Shown here piece by piece: positions 27,101 through 41,135 of a stretch of 64,000 nt of DNA. The translations under genes were made by a program, and so were the position numbers. Source of the stretch: Taenia hydatigena (lineage: Eukaryota > Platyhelminthes > Cestoda > Cyclophyllidea > Taeniidae); NCBI GenBank assembly GCA_036345935.2, contig JADWOT020000005.1, positions 2,784,696 to 2,848,695 of the forward strand, given 5' to 3'. The first letter of the stretch is position 1, and every line of letters starts with the position of its first letter. The notes beneath the pieces are model-generated. The model was given only the letters and a program-made list of their open reading frames with translations. It did not search any database and was not told the origin of the DNA.

Positions 27101-29937
27101 TAAAAGGGAGGTAGGAAACGGATGTGACTGGGGATAGGTTGCTTGCTTCTTGTGGAATTTACAGTCGGCTTTGTGCCGCCTTGGTGATTAATTCGACGGG
27201 GAAAGTATTTGAAAAATCTTTCTGTAATTATCTCCCCTCGAGCATAAAGAAAAAGTACTCGAAAATACTTCACTGCTTTATGAAATCAAAGTGGCGGTGT
27301 GGTACATTATAAACACCTCAAGGAAGGCACCGAATCGCTCTGATCGGGGCAATTCGGCTAATGATGGTTTATGAGCGGGGAGAAAATTGCAGTTTCTGCA
27401 ACTAATTCGTCTCCTAATTTATCATTTGGGTTTAAAACTTGGAGTCAATTGAATCCATATGTGAAGCCTCGATTATCCCATCTGGAGTCGGCGTCACAGG
27501 TGTGTGACGCGTCTTCGCCACCAGATTAAGCTATGGCTAAATTGGTGTTTTTAGTAAGAACTTTGGAAGTTAACATTTTAATGGCAGTGAGGTTAGTTGA
27601 CGAAGCCACCTTTTTCTGTGAGAACCTAGGTGCGCCCTGGTGTCACGTAACAAAATACAACATCGAGACAACACGCACAGACAGACACCTGGCTGACTAG
27701 TGAGCCAAAGAAAACACAGAGAGACGTATCAATGACGGGGACAGACACGGATACAGAGTTAACCGGTATCTAGTATAGGCAACCCATTTTCCTTACCGTC
27801 TAGACTTAATCGTTTCTCATTGTGTTTAGCTTGCGACGATTTACACTGCGAACTAGATACATGACTCGAGAAAATTGGACTCTTTCCTCGTCTCAAACCA
27901 TTTAAGGGTTGGCACTAATTAAAAAGATTTTCTTCAGATATGATTCGAACAATTAAGGCTTACGCTACTAGAGTACAGTAACCAACGAGGCCATCTTCAA
28001 TTAAAAAACGTTATCTATTCGTCTATGTGCCGAACCACTTCAAATACTCCATGATTTTTTGCAGCTCTGATCTGACCTAATAAACGTATCATTCCCCACT
28101 GCCCCAATCAAATTCCACAGGTACGAAAAGGGTCAGCGACTGTATCGGTTGCCATCTCGCAAATCAAGGTGGCGAAGTTGATTTGATAAAACAATTTTTC
28201 AACGTATATAAAGAAGGCCAATAACCTCTTTGAATTAGAATAGCAGTGTTTTCCTAATCCAAAATAGTTAATCATACAAAAATATTTAAAAGCAATGCTA
28301 GAATTGATTAAGATGGTGGAATGAAAAAGGGTCAAATTTAAAAGAAATGTCAATTGCATAGTTTTGAATAAGCTCTTCTTCCTTGCCAGAGATTTATCGC
28401 CTAGATCGTGCATTCAGAGTGAGGTTGGAGGGAATTCCAAGCAACGGAATATTCATGAGTTTTCAGACAGACAAGCGTATACAGTGCTGTAATTTCTCTG
28501 CAATGACTGATTAATCCCTTGTAAGGAAGCCATTTATCTCATTCACACTTTTGAACTTCCCCATGATTGCAATTACGCATGCACCAAACCTTTGTAAAAG
28601 GTTAAAATCTCCGCATAAATTTAGTCCTATAGATGGGGTACTCGTTTAAGTGCATGGGAATTTCGGTCTCTTAGGTTCGTATTTTTATTTCGTAGCATGC
28701 CTTATTACGACTTTAGGGTAGTCTAGGGATTATACGTTCGTAGCAGAGGCAGACGGAGTGAAGGAATGGGGCAAACTATCCTGATTTATATGCGTGACTG
28801 CCTAGCCTGAACTCCACGAAATGTGGCTAAATCTGGATGCCTCTTTACGGAAAACGCTCAACGTTGACTCTTGGCCGTATGAATTTACCGTTGTGCATCG
28901 GATGCGTTACATACCACTTCGGTTCAGTAGCATTCGCCCTGGGACGGGATTGTTGTTGGATAAAAGGCGAGCATTGGAATGAACTAGTTCCTGTTTTAAC
29001 GTGCTTGTTAGCCCTCAGTCTGTGCGAAATACTTCCATCCTTTCAGCCCTTCTGTCCCCTAGCTGTAAACCACTCTCTATTGGCGTCATACATCATGCCC
29101 GGAGGGAGGATCGAAGACGACTCCATGAGTAAGGAAACAGAATGTGGCTGGGCTCATTTCGTCGGTGATTAAGACTTGCCAACTGCAAAATAATCCGCGT
29201 TCCTAAAAAAGGACTTTTGGAGAAGTGTCGGAGGGTTGGTAGTCTGTGAACTGAGGTGATCTAGCATTCTTTACAATGTAAAAGATTGAGAGATGAACCT
29301 CGTGCTTCAATCTCCGTAGTTTTGCTTCCCAAATTTGGGGACCATGGCTCACCGTGTATGGTGCTTCTGGGAGAGACGGAGATGGAGCAATGTAGCGCTT
29401 TTGTTATCCCACCTCTAATCCATGCATTCTACTACCTCGTATCTATTTACCCCTCTACCTACTTCCCTATCGATGTAGCTACCTGCGTCTCCACCACAGT
29501 CCATTAAATATGTTCCCAGGGTGAATATATTTTTACCTTCATTGGCAGACAACTACACCACCATTTGCTGCATAATAATTAGACGTAAAGCCCTGACAGG
29601 TGTAAATCGGATTGCGTGGGTGTGTTTTTGTGTATGACTTTCCATTCCCTGCTTCATCTACAAGTCTTTTTCAGTGCTGCATGGCTCCCCTCACACCCAT
29701 CCTCTTACAGATCACTTTCGTTGGCCTCTCTGTACTTAACTCTCTCGCCTACCGACCATTTTGATGCCTTACGATCGCATCTTCATGGGTATTTTCTGAT
29801 ATGAGGAATGAGAGGACCTATGAAGAGTAATTGTACCGAATGATGTACACACCGAGGCGCTATAGTGACATACTTCGCTACCCCCAACACGTTTCAACAA
29901 GTCATTGTATGGCGTTGCACTAAAAATGGCATCAACT

Positions 29938-30063
<126 letters not shown>

Positions 30064-31077
30064 TCAAAAGGAGAGACGCTCTGACGGCACATCCGACGAG
30101 TACCTGGTCTCCTTTGACTCGACTATTTGGCCTTGCCAATTTGAGGGTGTCACGACTATCCTGCCTGGGTGGAGGATGTCATGTGGCTGCCTTTTGACTG
30201 TAAAGGTGAAAGAGTAGTCGTGGGTGCGACCAGGCTGCACGGCTTTCTCATACTCCATGCTTTAAGGCTGTGTCAAAAAACCGGATTGTATGACAGTCGG
30301 TACATTTGATGGGGATGAAGTTCACCAACAACGCTTTGGCACACTTCTACGAATACCTTTTCTAATTGCCAAATAATTTAACTCTACAGCTGCAAGATCC
30401 TAGGCATCCCAACTCCTTTCAACATTACTACCCACAGTGGGAAAACGAGACATTTCCTAAGCCAAGAGGTGAATTGCAGAACTGTGATTAACCTTTATGT
30501 TTTCCGCCTTCACTCCCCTCCTCTTTCCCCTCCGCACATGCCTGTCCAAAATCATAAATTTAGATAGAGATATCCTCTCTCGAGGGGTCCTTAAAAATGT
30601 CGCTAACCTATTCAGCTGTGGTGACACAGGGTGGAGAAGGTCAGGATAAACACACACTCACAAACACACGCACATAGAGAGGGAGAGGGTAAATGTCAGA
30701 AAGGTCCGTTTGTCAAGGTGGGTAGGAGAGGAGATTATGAACATTTACTTCAGACACGTAAAAATTGTATATTTGGCCATGCAGCTCACTACCATAAGTA
30801 CAAGCCCTGCTATTGCCCTTTCCACTAATTTGTGAAGTTTGGAATGTAAGTGGAGCGGGGGTGTGGAATGGCAGCCAAACGAGGTAGTAATAGGAGGGTA
30901 AGTAAAGTACACGTGTCTACATTTTGCAGCTGCTTTTATGATAGTACAAGCGGTAAAAATATTTTTATATTTGACACACAAAAAAAAGTTGTACTTGTGT
31001 TTTATGGTCCCCTACCTTGGTAGCCCCCTCGGTGCCCCTCTCTCGCACTGCTAGATAAAGGGGGGAGGATAAGAAGG

Positions 31078-31178
31078 TATTTAAAAAGCCCGCTTTTGGT
31101 CCACTTTAGTCTGTGCTGTAAGTCGCCATTATCATCAAGTGTACTTATTGTCCAACCATGTTGTCTACACCTCTTGGC
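31078..31178 (+). promoter_or_regulatory. Possible TATA promoter and short first exon
   Basis: TATTTAAAAAG at 31078-31088 is followed about 70 bases on by ATG at 31158. A seven-codon exon (MLSTPLG) then ends in a strong donor (GGC|GTAAGT, intron from 31179). The exon ends in phase 0, but the first recognised PITP exon needs two bases from its predecessor. Either another exon intervenes or this is a different transcript. Confidence 0.3.
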
Positions 31179-33333
31179 GTAAGTAATTATTTGCGGATTC
31201 CCTTTGAAGCTACGGCCTCCTTTACTAGCTCAGCGTCCGAAATAAATAAGCCGGCTTGCTTTCCACATCTTCCTGTTTGAACAACACGCGAGGGTGAAGG
31301 AGAGGGCGAGGAAACACGAAAACGAGACGAGCGTGCCAAGGCCGGCGGGTCCTTTGATGTGTTGGAATAGTGGTCACGAGACCCGAGGGCATAACTTGAT
31401 AAGACAGTGCAGCAGGGACAGGGAGCAGAGCGGGCGGGGAGACGGTGGGTGGGAAGGCGGTTTCAAAAGTGTAGCCTGGCCCGGGAATGCATTCTTGTTG
31501 GCCGTAGTAACAGCACAACCTCATGCCCCTGATTGGTGGTGGTGTGAATGCAAATAGCCATTAACCCACAACTTGAATAATCCACTCAGAAGGATAATAA
31601 AAAATGTATGAAAAGTGAGCCGTCATAAAAGGAATTGGCTAGGATTTTGTCTTAGTTTTTTTTAAGTTTATGAAGGAAAATAAATATGTGCCGTAATAGT
31701 GCAATCGAAGGGCCGTGGAGATTAGCGTACAGTTGAAACAAGTACCCTTCAGCATCATTACGCCTCTAACCTCTGTTTGAGGGTTATCGTCGATCAATCA
31801 TCCACATAGTCACTGCTTTGATTTAAGCATCTCAGGGTCATTCCCCCGAGAAGGCATTGGATGTAATGCGTGCATTTGTTTCCAACTGCCTCGTCGATGA
31901 TGTCGGTTTTTGACTAGCTTCTTCAAAGGCGGTGAGGGAACCACCTACCTCAAAACTTAAGGCGTCCGCTCTCAACCCATTGGCCAGATCGTCAATGTCA
32001 GGTCAAATCGCTTTCACCCCGTAAAATTGGCGGCTTAAGGAACGACTTGGGCACTGCATCCTATTGCAGTGATAATCGGAGCTAGAGCTCTCCTTTTGAA
32101 ACGTCGGGGCTTCGTTATCCTGCTACAAAATAAACCTATTTTTCATTCAGCAATGCAGAATTGTGTCAAATCATTGTTACTTATTAAAAAAAGTAAATGT
32201 ACTTGTTTTTTGCTCCGGGATACTTTCAGTCAAATGCACTGCGTTACTTTATAATAGAAAGACATTTGCCTTGTAAGCATGTCCATATACTGTACACCGG
32301 CATTACTCAATTATTCTGCGTCGGTGTACTTTATTGTAGATTCAAGGAAAAAGAAACCAAGCCAACTACACTGATGACCGTGACAAGAGAGTCAAATTTG
32401 AAGGAGCTGCTGTCTTGACCTGCTCAACTCTTGGCTAACTGGCGACAGCGCAGAAGGAAGGCATCAGCTGCGGATATATGGTAATGAGCTGACTTAAAGA
32501 TGGAAAGTTGTTAAGGCCCAGTCCTCCTATAGTGCCCACTTTGGTTCCCTGTTCTGCAAGAATGCATTTACCTACAGAAGGAACAGCCGATGAGAACGAT
32601 CACGAAAGGTCCATCATGGAGTATTCTATGATTGTTTACTGAACAGACGTAAGGCTCTCTAACATTGAATGTTACGCTGCCTTAATTTGCGCTTTTATAT
32701 GCTTACCCAACCTAACTACTTGCCTACGGCAAACACATTTAAGAACGTATTCAATTCGTAAACAACGAAAATTAAGGATGTTGCCCCTTCCAAAAAAATG
32801 CGAATGAAGTAGGGGTGGCGAATTGCTTCGATGATGTAGATGTAGATGTCATAAGCCTTCTCATCCCCCTTAACAGTTTAGAGACACTGGTTTTGGTAAG
32901 TGTATGTGGCCTTGCGATAAGGAAAGCCGAAAAAGAGACAAAAGTAGGCACATTTATGCTTCGAATGCTTAAATAACATGTTTAAGATACAAATTTTTGA
33001 ATCACGGTTTCTTTTTGGGATACATTTATTTCAATTTTGTTTTATTAGCATGGCATCATCCTAAGTGTAAAAATATTGACTTAAGTAAGTGGGTTTTGGA
33101 GTAAGTTTTTAAGACACAAAACGCTAATATGAAGTGGTAGGATGGTGATTTCTGTGCTTAAATATGAGCGACTTAGCGCAATCAATATTGACATTACTTG
33201 AATCACTTCGTGTGGAGGTTGTCCTTTCAAGGTTACGCTTTGGTTGCCCCCTCTCGATATTAGTTTTTTGCTTTTACTATGTTAATATATGAATAGTAGG
33301 TTCTAACGTCTATTTCATCTATTTATGAAATAG

Positions 33334-36094
33334 TCGTGTTATTTTGCCTCTAACTGTCGACGAGTATCAAATCGCTCAACTGTATGCTGTCGCAAAGGCC
33401 TCTAAAGAACAAACTGGAGGGGGCGACGGCGTTGAAGTCTTACAAAATTGCCCCTTCAACGATAAAATTTTTCCCCCGAAGTCTCCACTCCTTGATGGTT
33501 TTAAATCAGGACAGTATACGCACAAAATTTATCATGTGGCGAGCAAATTGCCATCATTTGTCACGGCTCTCCTTCCCGCCAGTTTGATGACTTTCAACGA
33601 GCTCGCGTGGAACGCCTATCCCTACTGCCGGACTATTTTAACGGTTAGTGTGCATGTTTTTTCCATAGGCAGACCTCTTCAGAACGACTTTTTTGACCAA
33701 AAGTTGGAGATAAAAATTGAATCGCTACATTCCACCGATATAACACTCGAGAACGTAACTTTAAATTCTTTGATTATTTGTCATTTGGATTCACTAGGCA
33801 CATAATCTCCCTAAAGATTTATTAGCCAAAAGAAAGGTGATATATGTAGATATTTCTGCTTCCGCCGCAGTTGGTGATACAAACCCCGGAGAGGATCCGA
33901 CTGAATATGTCTCTAAAAAGACTAAGAGAGGTCCACTACCAAAGGGACGATGGTGGGAGGTAAGTTTCAAATCTATCTTGCTTTTTGCTCTTTAACTCTT
34001 ATAGAAAAAGCACAACTGTCCTGTTATGTGCGCCTACAAATTAGTGACGTGTGAATTTAAAGTTTGGGGTTTCCAGGGGCGTGTTGAAGAAATGATTCAG
34101 CGTGTGAGTTAAAGCACTTTTGTGAGTTGTATGTTTTTTGGGACTTCTTCTAATCTGCGTTTGATTCTTATTGACTGAAAAAAGTTCGTATTAATGCATC
34201 ACGGAGTACAGATATGTTGGCTTGATCTGTTGGTAGGGCGCACTGTTGTACCATCAACTCCACTTTCGTTTCATTAAGTGTCCGTTAAAATAGACTGTTA
34301 AATGCTCTTCGGTTAATCTACTTTGTAAGCCGAGCTGAAATCGATTTTAGAGTCGCTGAACCTTTTTGTTAAATTGATTGTGCTGCATTTGAAACCATTT
34401 ATGTGATACGTTAGCGTTGGTAGTGAAGCTACATCGTGATTAATTGAGCCCTCTACTCCTGACGGTAGTGGAGATTTATGTTTTTTAAAAACCGGGCAAA
34501 TAGGTGCCACATGTCATGCCATGGCAGGTGGCAGTGAAGACTACAAGTTGTCCATTTGCGCTTACTTTTTTCTTCACGGGTGTTATCGAAAGTTAGCTAA
34601 ATGCCTCTTTAAATTTCACCCAAAACGAACGACGGTTTCAATATTTATAATCCCACTCCAAATGAACAACATACTTTGCGTATATGTATGTGGCAAACTG
34701 TAGGCAAAGTTATTCTCCGCCAATGCCCTGTCCTGGACTAAGCAATTACTACCTGCTTCTCGTCCTCCGCATTCCTCTCACACTTCTCTAAGCCCTAATT
34801 ATTCCCCTTCTCTCTCGGGAGTGGGTAATTGCATATTCACATCCAGAGTAGAATGGAAGGTTGGAAAATGGGTCTGAGGTAGGAGAGGTGATTAGGGCTG
34901 GATTGTTTCTCTCCAGAGGCGCAATGTAATTAGTAGTTGCAGCGAACCTGTATCTCTGGTCTGCAAGAACCGCATTTGATCTATCGTTCGAGATCTCACC
35001 TCTGGTGAACTTCTCGGTCTGAGTAATCTGGTCATTCAACGCTTCTCCACGCGAATACGTTGTGTATGATTTGTAATACTACCATATCCCTTTCACCTTT
35101 CACTTGTAATTGGCTATAGTAAGTAAAAAACAAACGATACGTCCTCCCTTGTCCGTGACGCCAGATGTAGGGACATGGCGGCTTCCGGCGTCGTATCATC
35201 CATTCAAAATTTTTCATAAATAAAGTGGGCACGAAACTCTTCTTCATCCTTGCCCTGACTAATTACCTGACGATCCCTCATTGTCCCCATTATCCCTGCA
35301 CTCTGCAAATTTTTGTGAAACCTTGTCAATGTCTACTGTGGCCTGAACAAAAGTACTGCAGGCTTAAATACGGGTCGTTGATGTGAAGTGAGTCATGCCC
35401 GGTGTACTTTTAAAGTGGCTCATAAAAGTGTTTATATTTACCCTTTTTGTATCTCACACCCAAAGTGAAATGCTAACTCAAATCTATGCCTCGTTGATGC
35501 GCAATTTTGCAAACAATTGGGTGGTCTAGGTGGGACTCTGCGTTGCCATTTAAATGATTGTCGTTGGCATGGTAACGATTCAATGGTGGCAACTTTATTA
35601 CCCACTCAAATGCAGGCGGTGTCCGAATTGGATCCGAACTTTTGGCTCTATCAGGGGTGAATTTTAAGGAGCGCGAAAAATATTTCGTCTGGTGCATTTA
35701 TAAAATAAATCATTTCTGGAATAACCCATTTCCACAGAAGGATTCATCCCTTGGCCCATCCCTCGAGATCGTCACTGGCAGAGGTGCTGTTGCTTTTGAA
35801 GCTTCCGCACCGATCACTGTGCTTGTGGACGTCTGGATGAGTAGACATTCACAATTCTTTAAAAATTGACTGGGATAATTCTGTTTCAACTTTTTTTCAA
35901 TCACATTAACGGCTGCATCTCCATCCTCCGTACAGCAAGAAGAACGCGTATTTACAATCCTTCATCGTCAACTCTTCTGTTGGACCGACGAATGGTACGG
36001 TATGACAATGCGAGATATTCGCAAACTGGAGGACACCACCAAGGAGGAACTTGAAACTGTACATTTAACTGGTCGCTTAAATACATCTCAGTAG
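33334..36094 (+). CDS. Phosphatidylinositol transfer protein, class I (PITP)
   Basis: Five exons: 33334-33643, 33683-33754, 33798-33959, 34005-34103, 35936-36094. With two bases from a missing first exon they total 268 codons. The match to PITP alpha/beta runs the whole length: [81 protein letters not shown]. The protein exchanges phosphatidylinositol and phosphatidylcholine between membranes and supplies phosphoinositide kinases. Compared with the human protein there is a short insertion before GQYTHKIYH, and the C-terminal ~15 residues are unrelated. The first residues (vertebrate MVLIKEY) lie on an upstream exon not identified; ATGAAGTG before GTAGGA at 33130 fits in phase but is weak. Confidence 0.92.
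34104..35935 (+). other. PITP last intron (1.8 kb)
   Basis: Intron between the exon ending in MIQR and the final exon starting QEERVF, which are contiguous in vertebrate PITP, so no coding exon is expected inside. I saw no repeat copy or RNA gene. Confidence 0.65.
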
Positions 36095-36751
36095 TATTTT
36101 GCCAAATCAACAATTGATGTTAATATTTTAGCAACGTCGGTCCTCCCAACTGCGAGGCTTGAGGATAAATGAGTCATAGGGAGGAAGGGGAGACCCCGTC
36201 TCCCGCGCCTGCCTCTTAAATGAAGTATATCTTTTATATTATATTGGCTAGGGTGGCTCTTTCCTTTCAATTGTTTTATCTTATCACTTCATCCCTACTT
36301 ATTTATTTTAAAAGAAAAATAATTTCCTTGATGTGCGCCTAGTTTTTTTTTATCTCCCCTTCGCTCGCCTTTTGTGATGGTCGTGGAGCTAGGTTGGACC
36401 GGTTGGAAAGACCGGACCCCCCCGGGCAAGCAGTAGAGATCAAATCTGTCTTCCAAGTCAATCCCGACCGCTACTTTGCCATGGGAAAAAAAAACACAAG
36501 GAGAGGGTGATGATGACCGCTTATCCATACGTTTAAAAAAAAGAATGATGGAATACAACCTTGCTGACCTTCATCAGCAGATATAGTAATAGTACTGTTC
36601 GTGGAGAGTTGGATAAATATCCAATAAATTAAAAAGGACGTGAGGGGAGGGGGTAAAAGCCAAATACCCTGGTAAAGTGATTTCTCTGTAAAAAAAAAAT
36701 CTAATATATGGAGAAAATGCAAGGCGATTGTGATGGGTGAGCCGAGTGTGC

Positions 36752-39700
36752 TTAATCAATTGTAAGATCAAACTCCTCGTAGGGCTTCAATTGAGAGCTG
36801 AACTGCTCTAGCCACTCCTCGTAATTCTGACAACAAAAGAAGATGAATTAAGTGCCGGAAAGACATCCATCCAATCCCTCCAATTTCTCTCCCCCTAGTG
36901 AGCTGTCGTAGGCACCCGGCGGTAGGGCTTGTGGCACAATTCGTGTGTACGACCCGAGGGGTGGGCAACGACAACGAACGCTGCCATCGCGCTCACGCAG
37001 CGTGAACGTGCTGGAGACGTGAAACGGAGTGCGGATTTTGGTCTTAGATCGAATGCATGCCCTAAATCGCACCCAGTTTTTCATAATTTTAGCATAGAAT
37101 GGCGTGCAGTCAGTGTTGACTAGCCTCCTTAGCCTATTAGGTGAACACAGCCGCATCTTGTGATAACCTTCAGGACTCTCCAACAGGTAGAGGAACTCAC
37201 CGAGGCGTCTTCGTTACGAGAATGAAGGCGTGAAGGTACCTTGGATCCGGACGTGGAAAGGTTGCTGGAGCCTGCGTGTGTCAAAGAAAGCATAAAGTAA
37301 ACAACAACCACACAGCACCAAGCTGTGCGTCCCTCTGGATGGCTACCGTCCGTGGCTACCTTGTCTGAAGGACATCGGTATCCACTTCAAGCCCTTCTGA
37401 ATGAATGATTCAGCCTTCGTAGAAATCACAAAACTTAAGAGCCATTCTTCGGACAAGAAAGTAGATTGGGGTAAAACAAAAACTGTTTAGAGCACTCACC
37501 CCGTGAACCGCTCGAGCGTTTAGGTATTGGGGAGAGGGGTCGGGCGAAAGAGATGCGACGCGCCTCTCTATGGATCTTATCGCCCACCCGATCGGCCGAA
37601 AGAGGTTGTGGCCGGGGAGAAATGTTTGATATGTCCGCCAGTGGTAGTGCATCGTGAGTACTGCCTTCGCGAGGCATCACTAAACAAGGGAGGATACCAG
37701 ACAAGAACGAATACGTAAGTGGGTTCAAAGCTCTATCAGAGGTGGGAATTGATGCTTAAATGATGAAAAAGGGCTTTCAACATATTCTCTCGGCATCAGC
37801 CGTACACAGCGAGGATGAAATTGAGACAAAAACCGTGGCGTTCAACGGCTGCCGAAAATAACCTAAAATGACACATTGATTAGATGCGACCATAATCCCT
37901 GATTTACGGAGAAAAAAGGTGTCGCCGTTAGGTCCTAGGAACCAGTTATTAAAAAGGCTTCACGCCACGTTGAAGGAAGTGAATGTTCATGCACCCCAAA
38001 ACCAAAGATATCATTTCGCAGCCATTCCCGATTTTGCATCTACTCCGTTCACGCCGATATTTTAAATCGAATGGGGAAACCAATCGCTAACACGGACAAT
38101 GAGAGATTTTGCAATGGAAATTGGCGCCACATAGAGGATGATTGATTAAAAACAGTGCATAGGCGGATCCCTGCTGGAAGTAGAGGGCAAATCAAGAAAA
38201 AAAAGTGTCTCTGAATGTTCAAGCCATGGTTTCACCAAGCACCCTTCAAAGCTTACTAAGCATTTCAGGGACGAGAGTCAATGGAAGCCAAAAAAGATCA
38301 CAGGAACGAAATTCGTGACTTTTAATCACCTCTTTTTAAAACCGATCTAAGCTAAAATGCCAAAAAATTAACTACTCACGTAACCGATTAGAAAGGCCTA
38401 ACTCAAAATTCCGAATTATGGCAAAACAAAACCCTAGCTGGCAGTCCACCTTTCTCCGACCCTGAATGTCCCACCAAGGTGCTTGACCTTAGGCCGACCG
38501 AGGGCAAGTGAAGATTTTGGAGGGAAAAAGGTGTTGGAGGCGTGCAGTTTTCGAGGAGTTCAAACCATGCATAAATTTTCAAATCCGAAAAATTTTGTTC
38601 AAAAGTACCCTCCAAAGTCTACTCATTCCCATTTATCTGTGCCACAGGATTTGAAAATAAAGCAGGATTTCACTCATCGTCGGAGACTGAACCATTCCAA
38701 CTAATTCCAAAACCAAAAATGCAAAGTGCAAATTTTCACAAAGTTCGGTATGAATTCTGACCAACCCGCGGTACTCTCCAACGGGGTATTGCTCGATTCC
38801 GCCGCCCGCGAGCCGAACGGAGAGGCCAAGACTGAGAGACTAGACAGTCGGACAGCGGGATTGCCTGTGAGAATTTCACTTTTCTCGTCTGGTGGTGGGA
38901 GTGACAGAAGCGGCGGCCGCAACCGTCGAGGGTGGTGTCCATTGGGTGTCGAAGCACACTGCTGATTCGGAATTGGCAACCAAATGGTGGTCGCCGCGAT
39001 CCGTGCTCGTTCACTCTCGCTCATCGGTGCTGCTCGGAACGAGGATATCCGATTGGCCACCGAAGGTGGTCGACGACAACCCCTCGACTATCATGAATTA
39101 AAAGCCTCTTTTGCCACACGTTGAAACGACGACCGCTTTAAGCCATATCACCACCTCACCTTGGCAGTAATTTTCTGACGCAATAGTTCGAATCCAAGGA
39201 GAGCAGTGCGTTTGGTGGAACTCTCACGTCGAGTTGGGAAAAACTTGCGTTTCTTGTCAACCGAGGTTATGGCCGCGGAAGAGGCAGATGGGCTGCCAAA
39301 AGCAGCGGTGGGTGCGTCGTTCTCGTCCGCACTCAACTCATATGGATCCTCTGAGCGCTCGCCGCGCGTCTTGCCCACATTCCTACGCTTTGCTTTTGAT
39401 ACTGAAAGCTATAGAATAAGAAGTGCTACACATAGGAATCCTAGACTTACTGAGTGCGAGGCATCAGACAGCCCATTACGTGTCTGCCCTTCAGACTTCC
39501 TATTACTCGCGATTCCATCAGAAGATCGTGGCTAAAATGGAAAAAACGTAAAACTGGAAACTTTTGTACTCAAGGTGAGCCGCTTCCAGACATAGCATTC
39601 CTACCAATTCTGGTTGTTTTCTTGACTTCTTTGATGGCTGCTTCTTCTGGGACTGTATTTTCTGCGCCTTTCTGTTCGTTGAAGAACGTACCTAAATGAA

Positions 39701-40606
39701 AGGAGTAAAATAAAGCAAATAGTAGGAACTCCCACTTTATTAAGAAAAGCATCAGAGTAAAAGAAGTAATTTATGAGTAGTCTTGGTTATAGTATATAAT
39801 ACAGGCAGTCATCGTGTGTGCGTGTAGTCGAATCGAATGAAAATAGTTTGTGAATAAAAAAGATTAATGGGGCGCCAACTAATACTTTTAAATAAAAGTA
39901 ATTTGAACAAATAAATGGGGCAGAAGTCACCACATCTACGGAATTAGCCACTAACCGCTCGATTGCCGGACACGGCACTCCGTGTTGAGGAGCGTAATTT
40001 GCCTTTACGACGAGTTCGTGCCAATGTTGACGATGATTTAACTTCGTATTGGGTGGTGAGGGAACTTCTAAGTCGAGTAAGCTAAAAGTGGTAAATCGGC
40101 CCGGCAACTGAATTGGGTTTCTTTGGGAGAGTTAGTCCTACTTAATGCCAGCTAGGTTAAGTAGAACTTAGGAGCAGAATGCATTTAATTTTAAGATATG
40201 AATAACCCATGCTAAGAATTAAGAAACAAGTAATTGCAGAGAATAAACACCATTCACATCCGTTATAGAAGTAGTCATTTTCTATTCAAAGAAAGCAAAT
40301 TAAAAACCAATCAGCCGATCGTATCATCTATAAGAACGAAAATATCGCCGCTTCCGCTGTTCCTACCCTCCTTTCTGACCCTCTGGTCCTCATATTTCCG
40401 TTTGCGCGGCTCTGCACCAACCTTTTATTTTACGTGAGCCTTGTTTTAAAAAACAATGTTATTGAACAATATTTGTGAAGGAAAAATAAAAAAAGCTCAG
40501 AACGCTTTAAAAGCAATTATTAAAATAAGTGGTCAGCGCGTTTGTTTCTACTTTTTTTAAGACGCTTTAATCGAAGCGTATTCATTGTGGAATTTGTACT
40601 TACCAT
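36752..40606 (-). CDS. Unidentified basic Ser/Arg/Lys-rich protein, multi-exon
   Basis: A chain of phase-0 exons on minus: start codon 40606-40604 directly before a donor (ATG|GTAAGT), then 40421-40380, 40081-39956, 39691-39605, 39531-39451, 39408-39160, 39087-38740. Further exons are 37679-37500, 37271-37201 and 37156 to about 36900; a last exon starts at 36826. The protein is very basic and serine-rich with nuclear-localisation-like stretches (EPRKRKYEDQR, TRRKGKLRSSTRS, VSKAKRRNVGKTRGERS) and an acidic patch (YELSADENDAPT). I recognise no domain. The link between 38740 and 37679 is out of phase, so a small exon is missing, and the C-terminal frame is unresolved. It could instead be a 3' extension of the kinesin gene, but that gene has its own stop at 41962. 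Confidence 0.5.
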
Positions 40607-40937
40607 TGACTGAATCCCTTTTATTACTCTTTTACACTACGCGCTCTTATATTTACTATCATATTGCAGATTTAGGAGACGCGTGATTTCCTAGGCTATC
40701 GTTCACCCTGCCAATATAAATGCCGGCAAAAGTGGAATCCTGGCGAAGCCGCTGGTATTTCTCTCTCTCATCGGTACAGTTAATGTATTAGAAAATTTGA
40801 ACGCTAAATTTACTTTACCCGCTTAACGGACTGTTTAAGATAGAACGTAGAATATCTTTAAATTAGCAAAGGACTACTCTAGTGCCCTATGAATTCCTTA
40901 AAGACAATATAGATGCATTATTGGGTCAGAATATGCG

Positions 40938-41135
40938 GCGATTATAGCGTCCCGAGGCTCCCTCAATGGCAAAAGAAGGCAGAATACCAGGGCAGAATAT
41001 ATATTTATTCAACGGACAGAGGGAAATAGGCTGCTGGCATGGCCCGAAGGTTAGCCCACGCAGCTAGGGCAGTAGAGCCACCTCTGTGACCTTGACCGGA
41101 ACCGGTAGTTCCAGCAAACAAAGTACTACAGCGAT
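40938..41135 (-). mobile_element. Solo LTR copy E with perfect target duplication
   Basis: The LTR is 40943-41130 (188 bp), minus sense, TGTAGTACTTTG to GGACGCTATA. The flanks are a perfect duplication, GCGAT (40938-40942 and 41131-41135). It carries an AATAAA followed by a TA run at the place where an LTR poly(A) signal would be. It lies between the basic-protein gene and the kinesin tail gene. Confidence 0.88.

Noticed and set aside
27935..28000. tRNA-like sequence on minus (CGTTGGTTA, then TTGTTCGAATC)
   Set aside because: The spacing of A- and B-box-like motifs is suggestive, but the acceptor stem pairs at only about five of seven positions and the T stem pairs poorly. At best it is a decayed tRNA relic.
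28837..29172. 111-codon plus-strand frame in the gene-poor region
   Set aside because: Non-ATG start, Cys/Leu-rich random-looking composition, no domain and no splice context.
38726..39101. Plus-strand and alternative minus frames over the exon at 38740-39087
   Set aside because: High GC keeps three frames open. The minus frame continuing phase 0 from 39160 was preferred.
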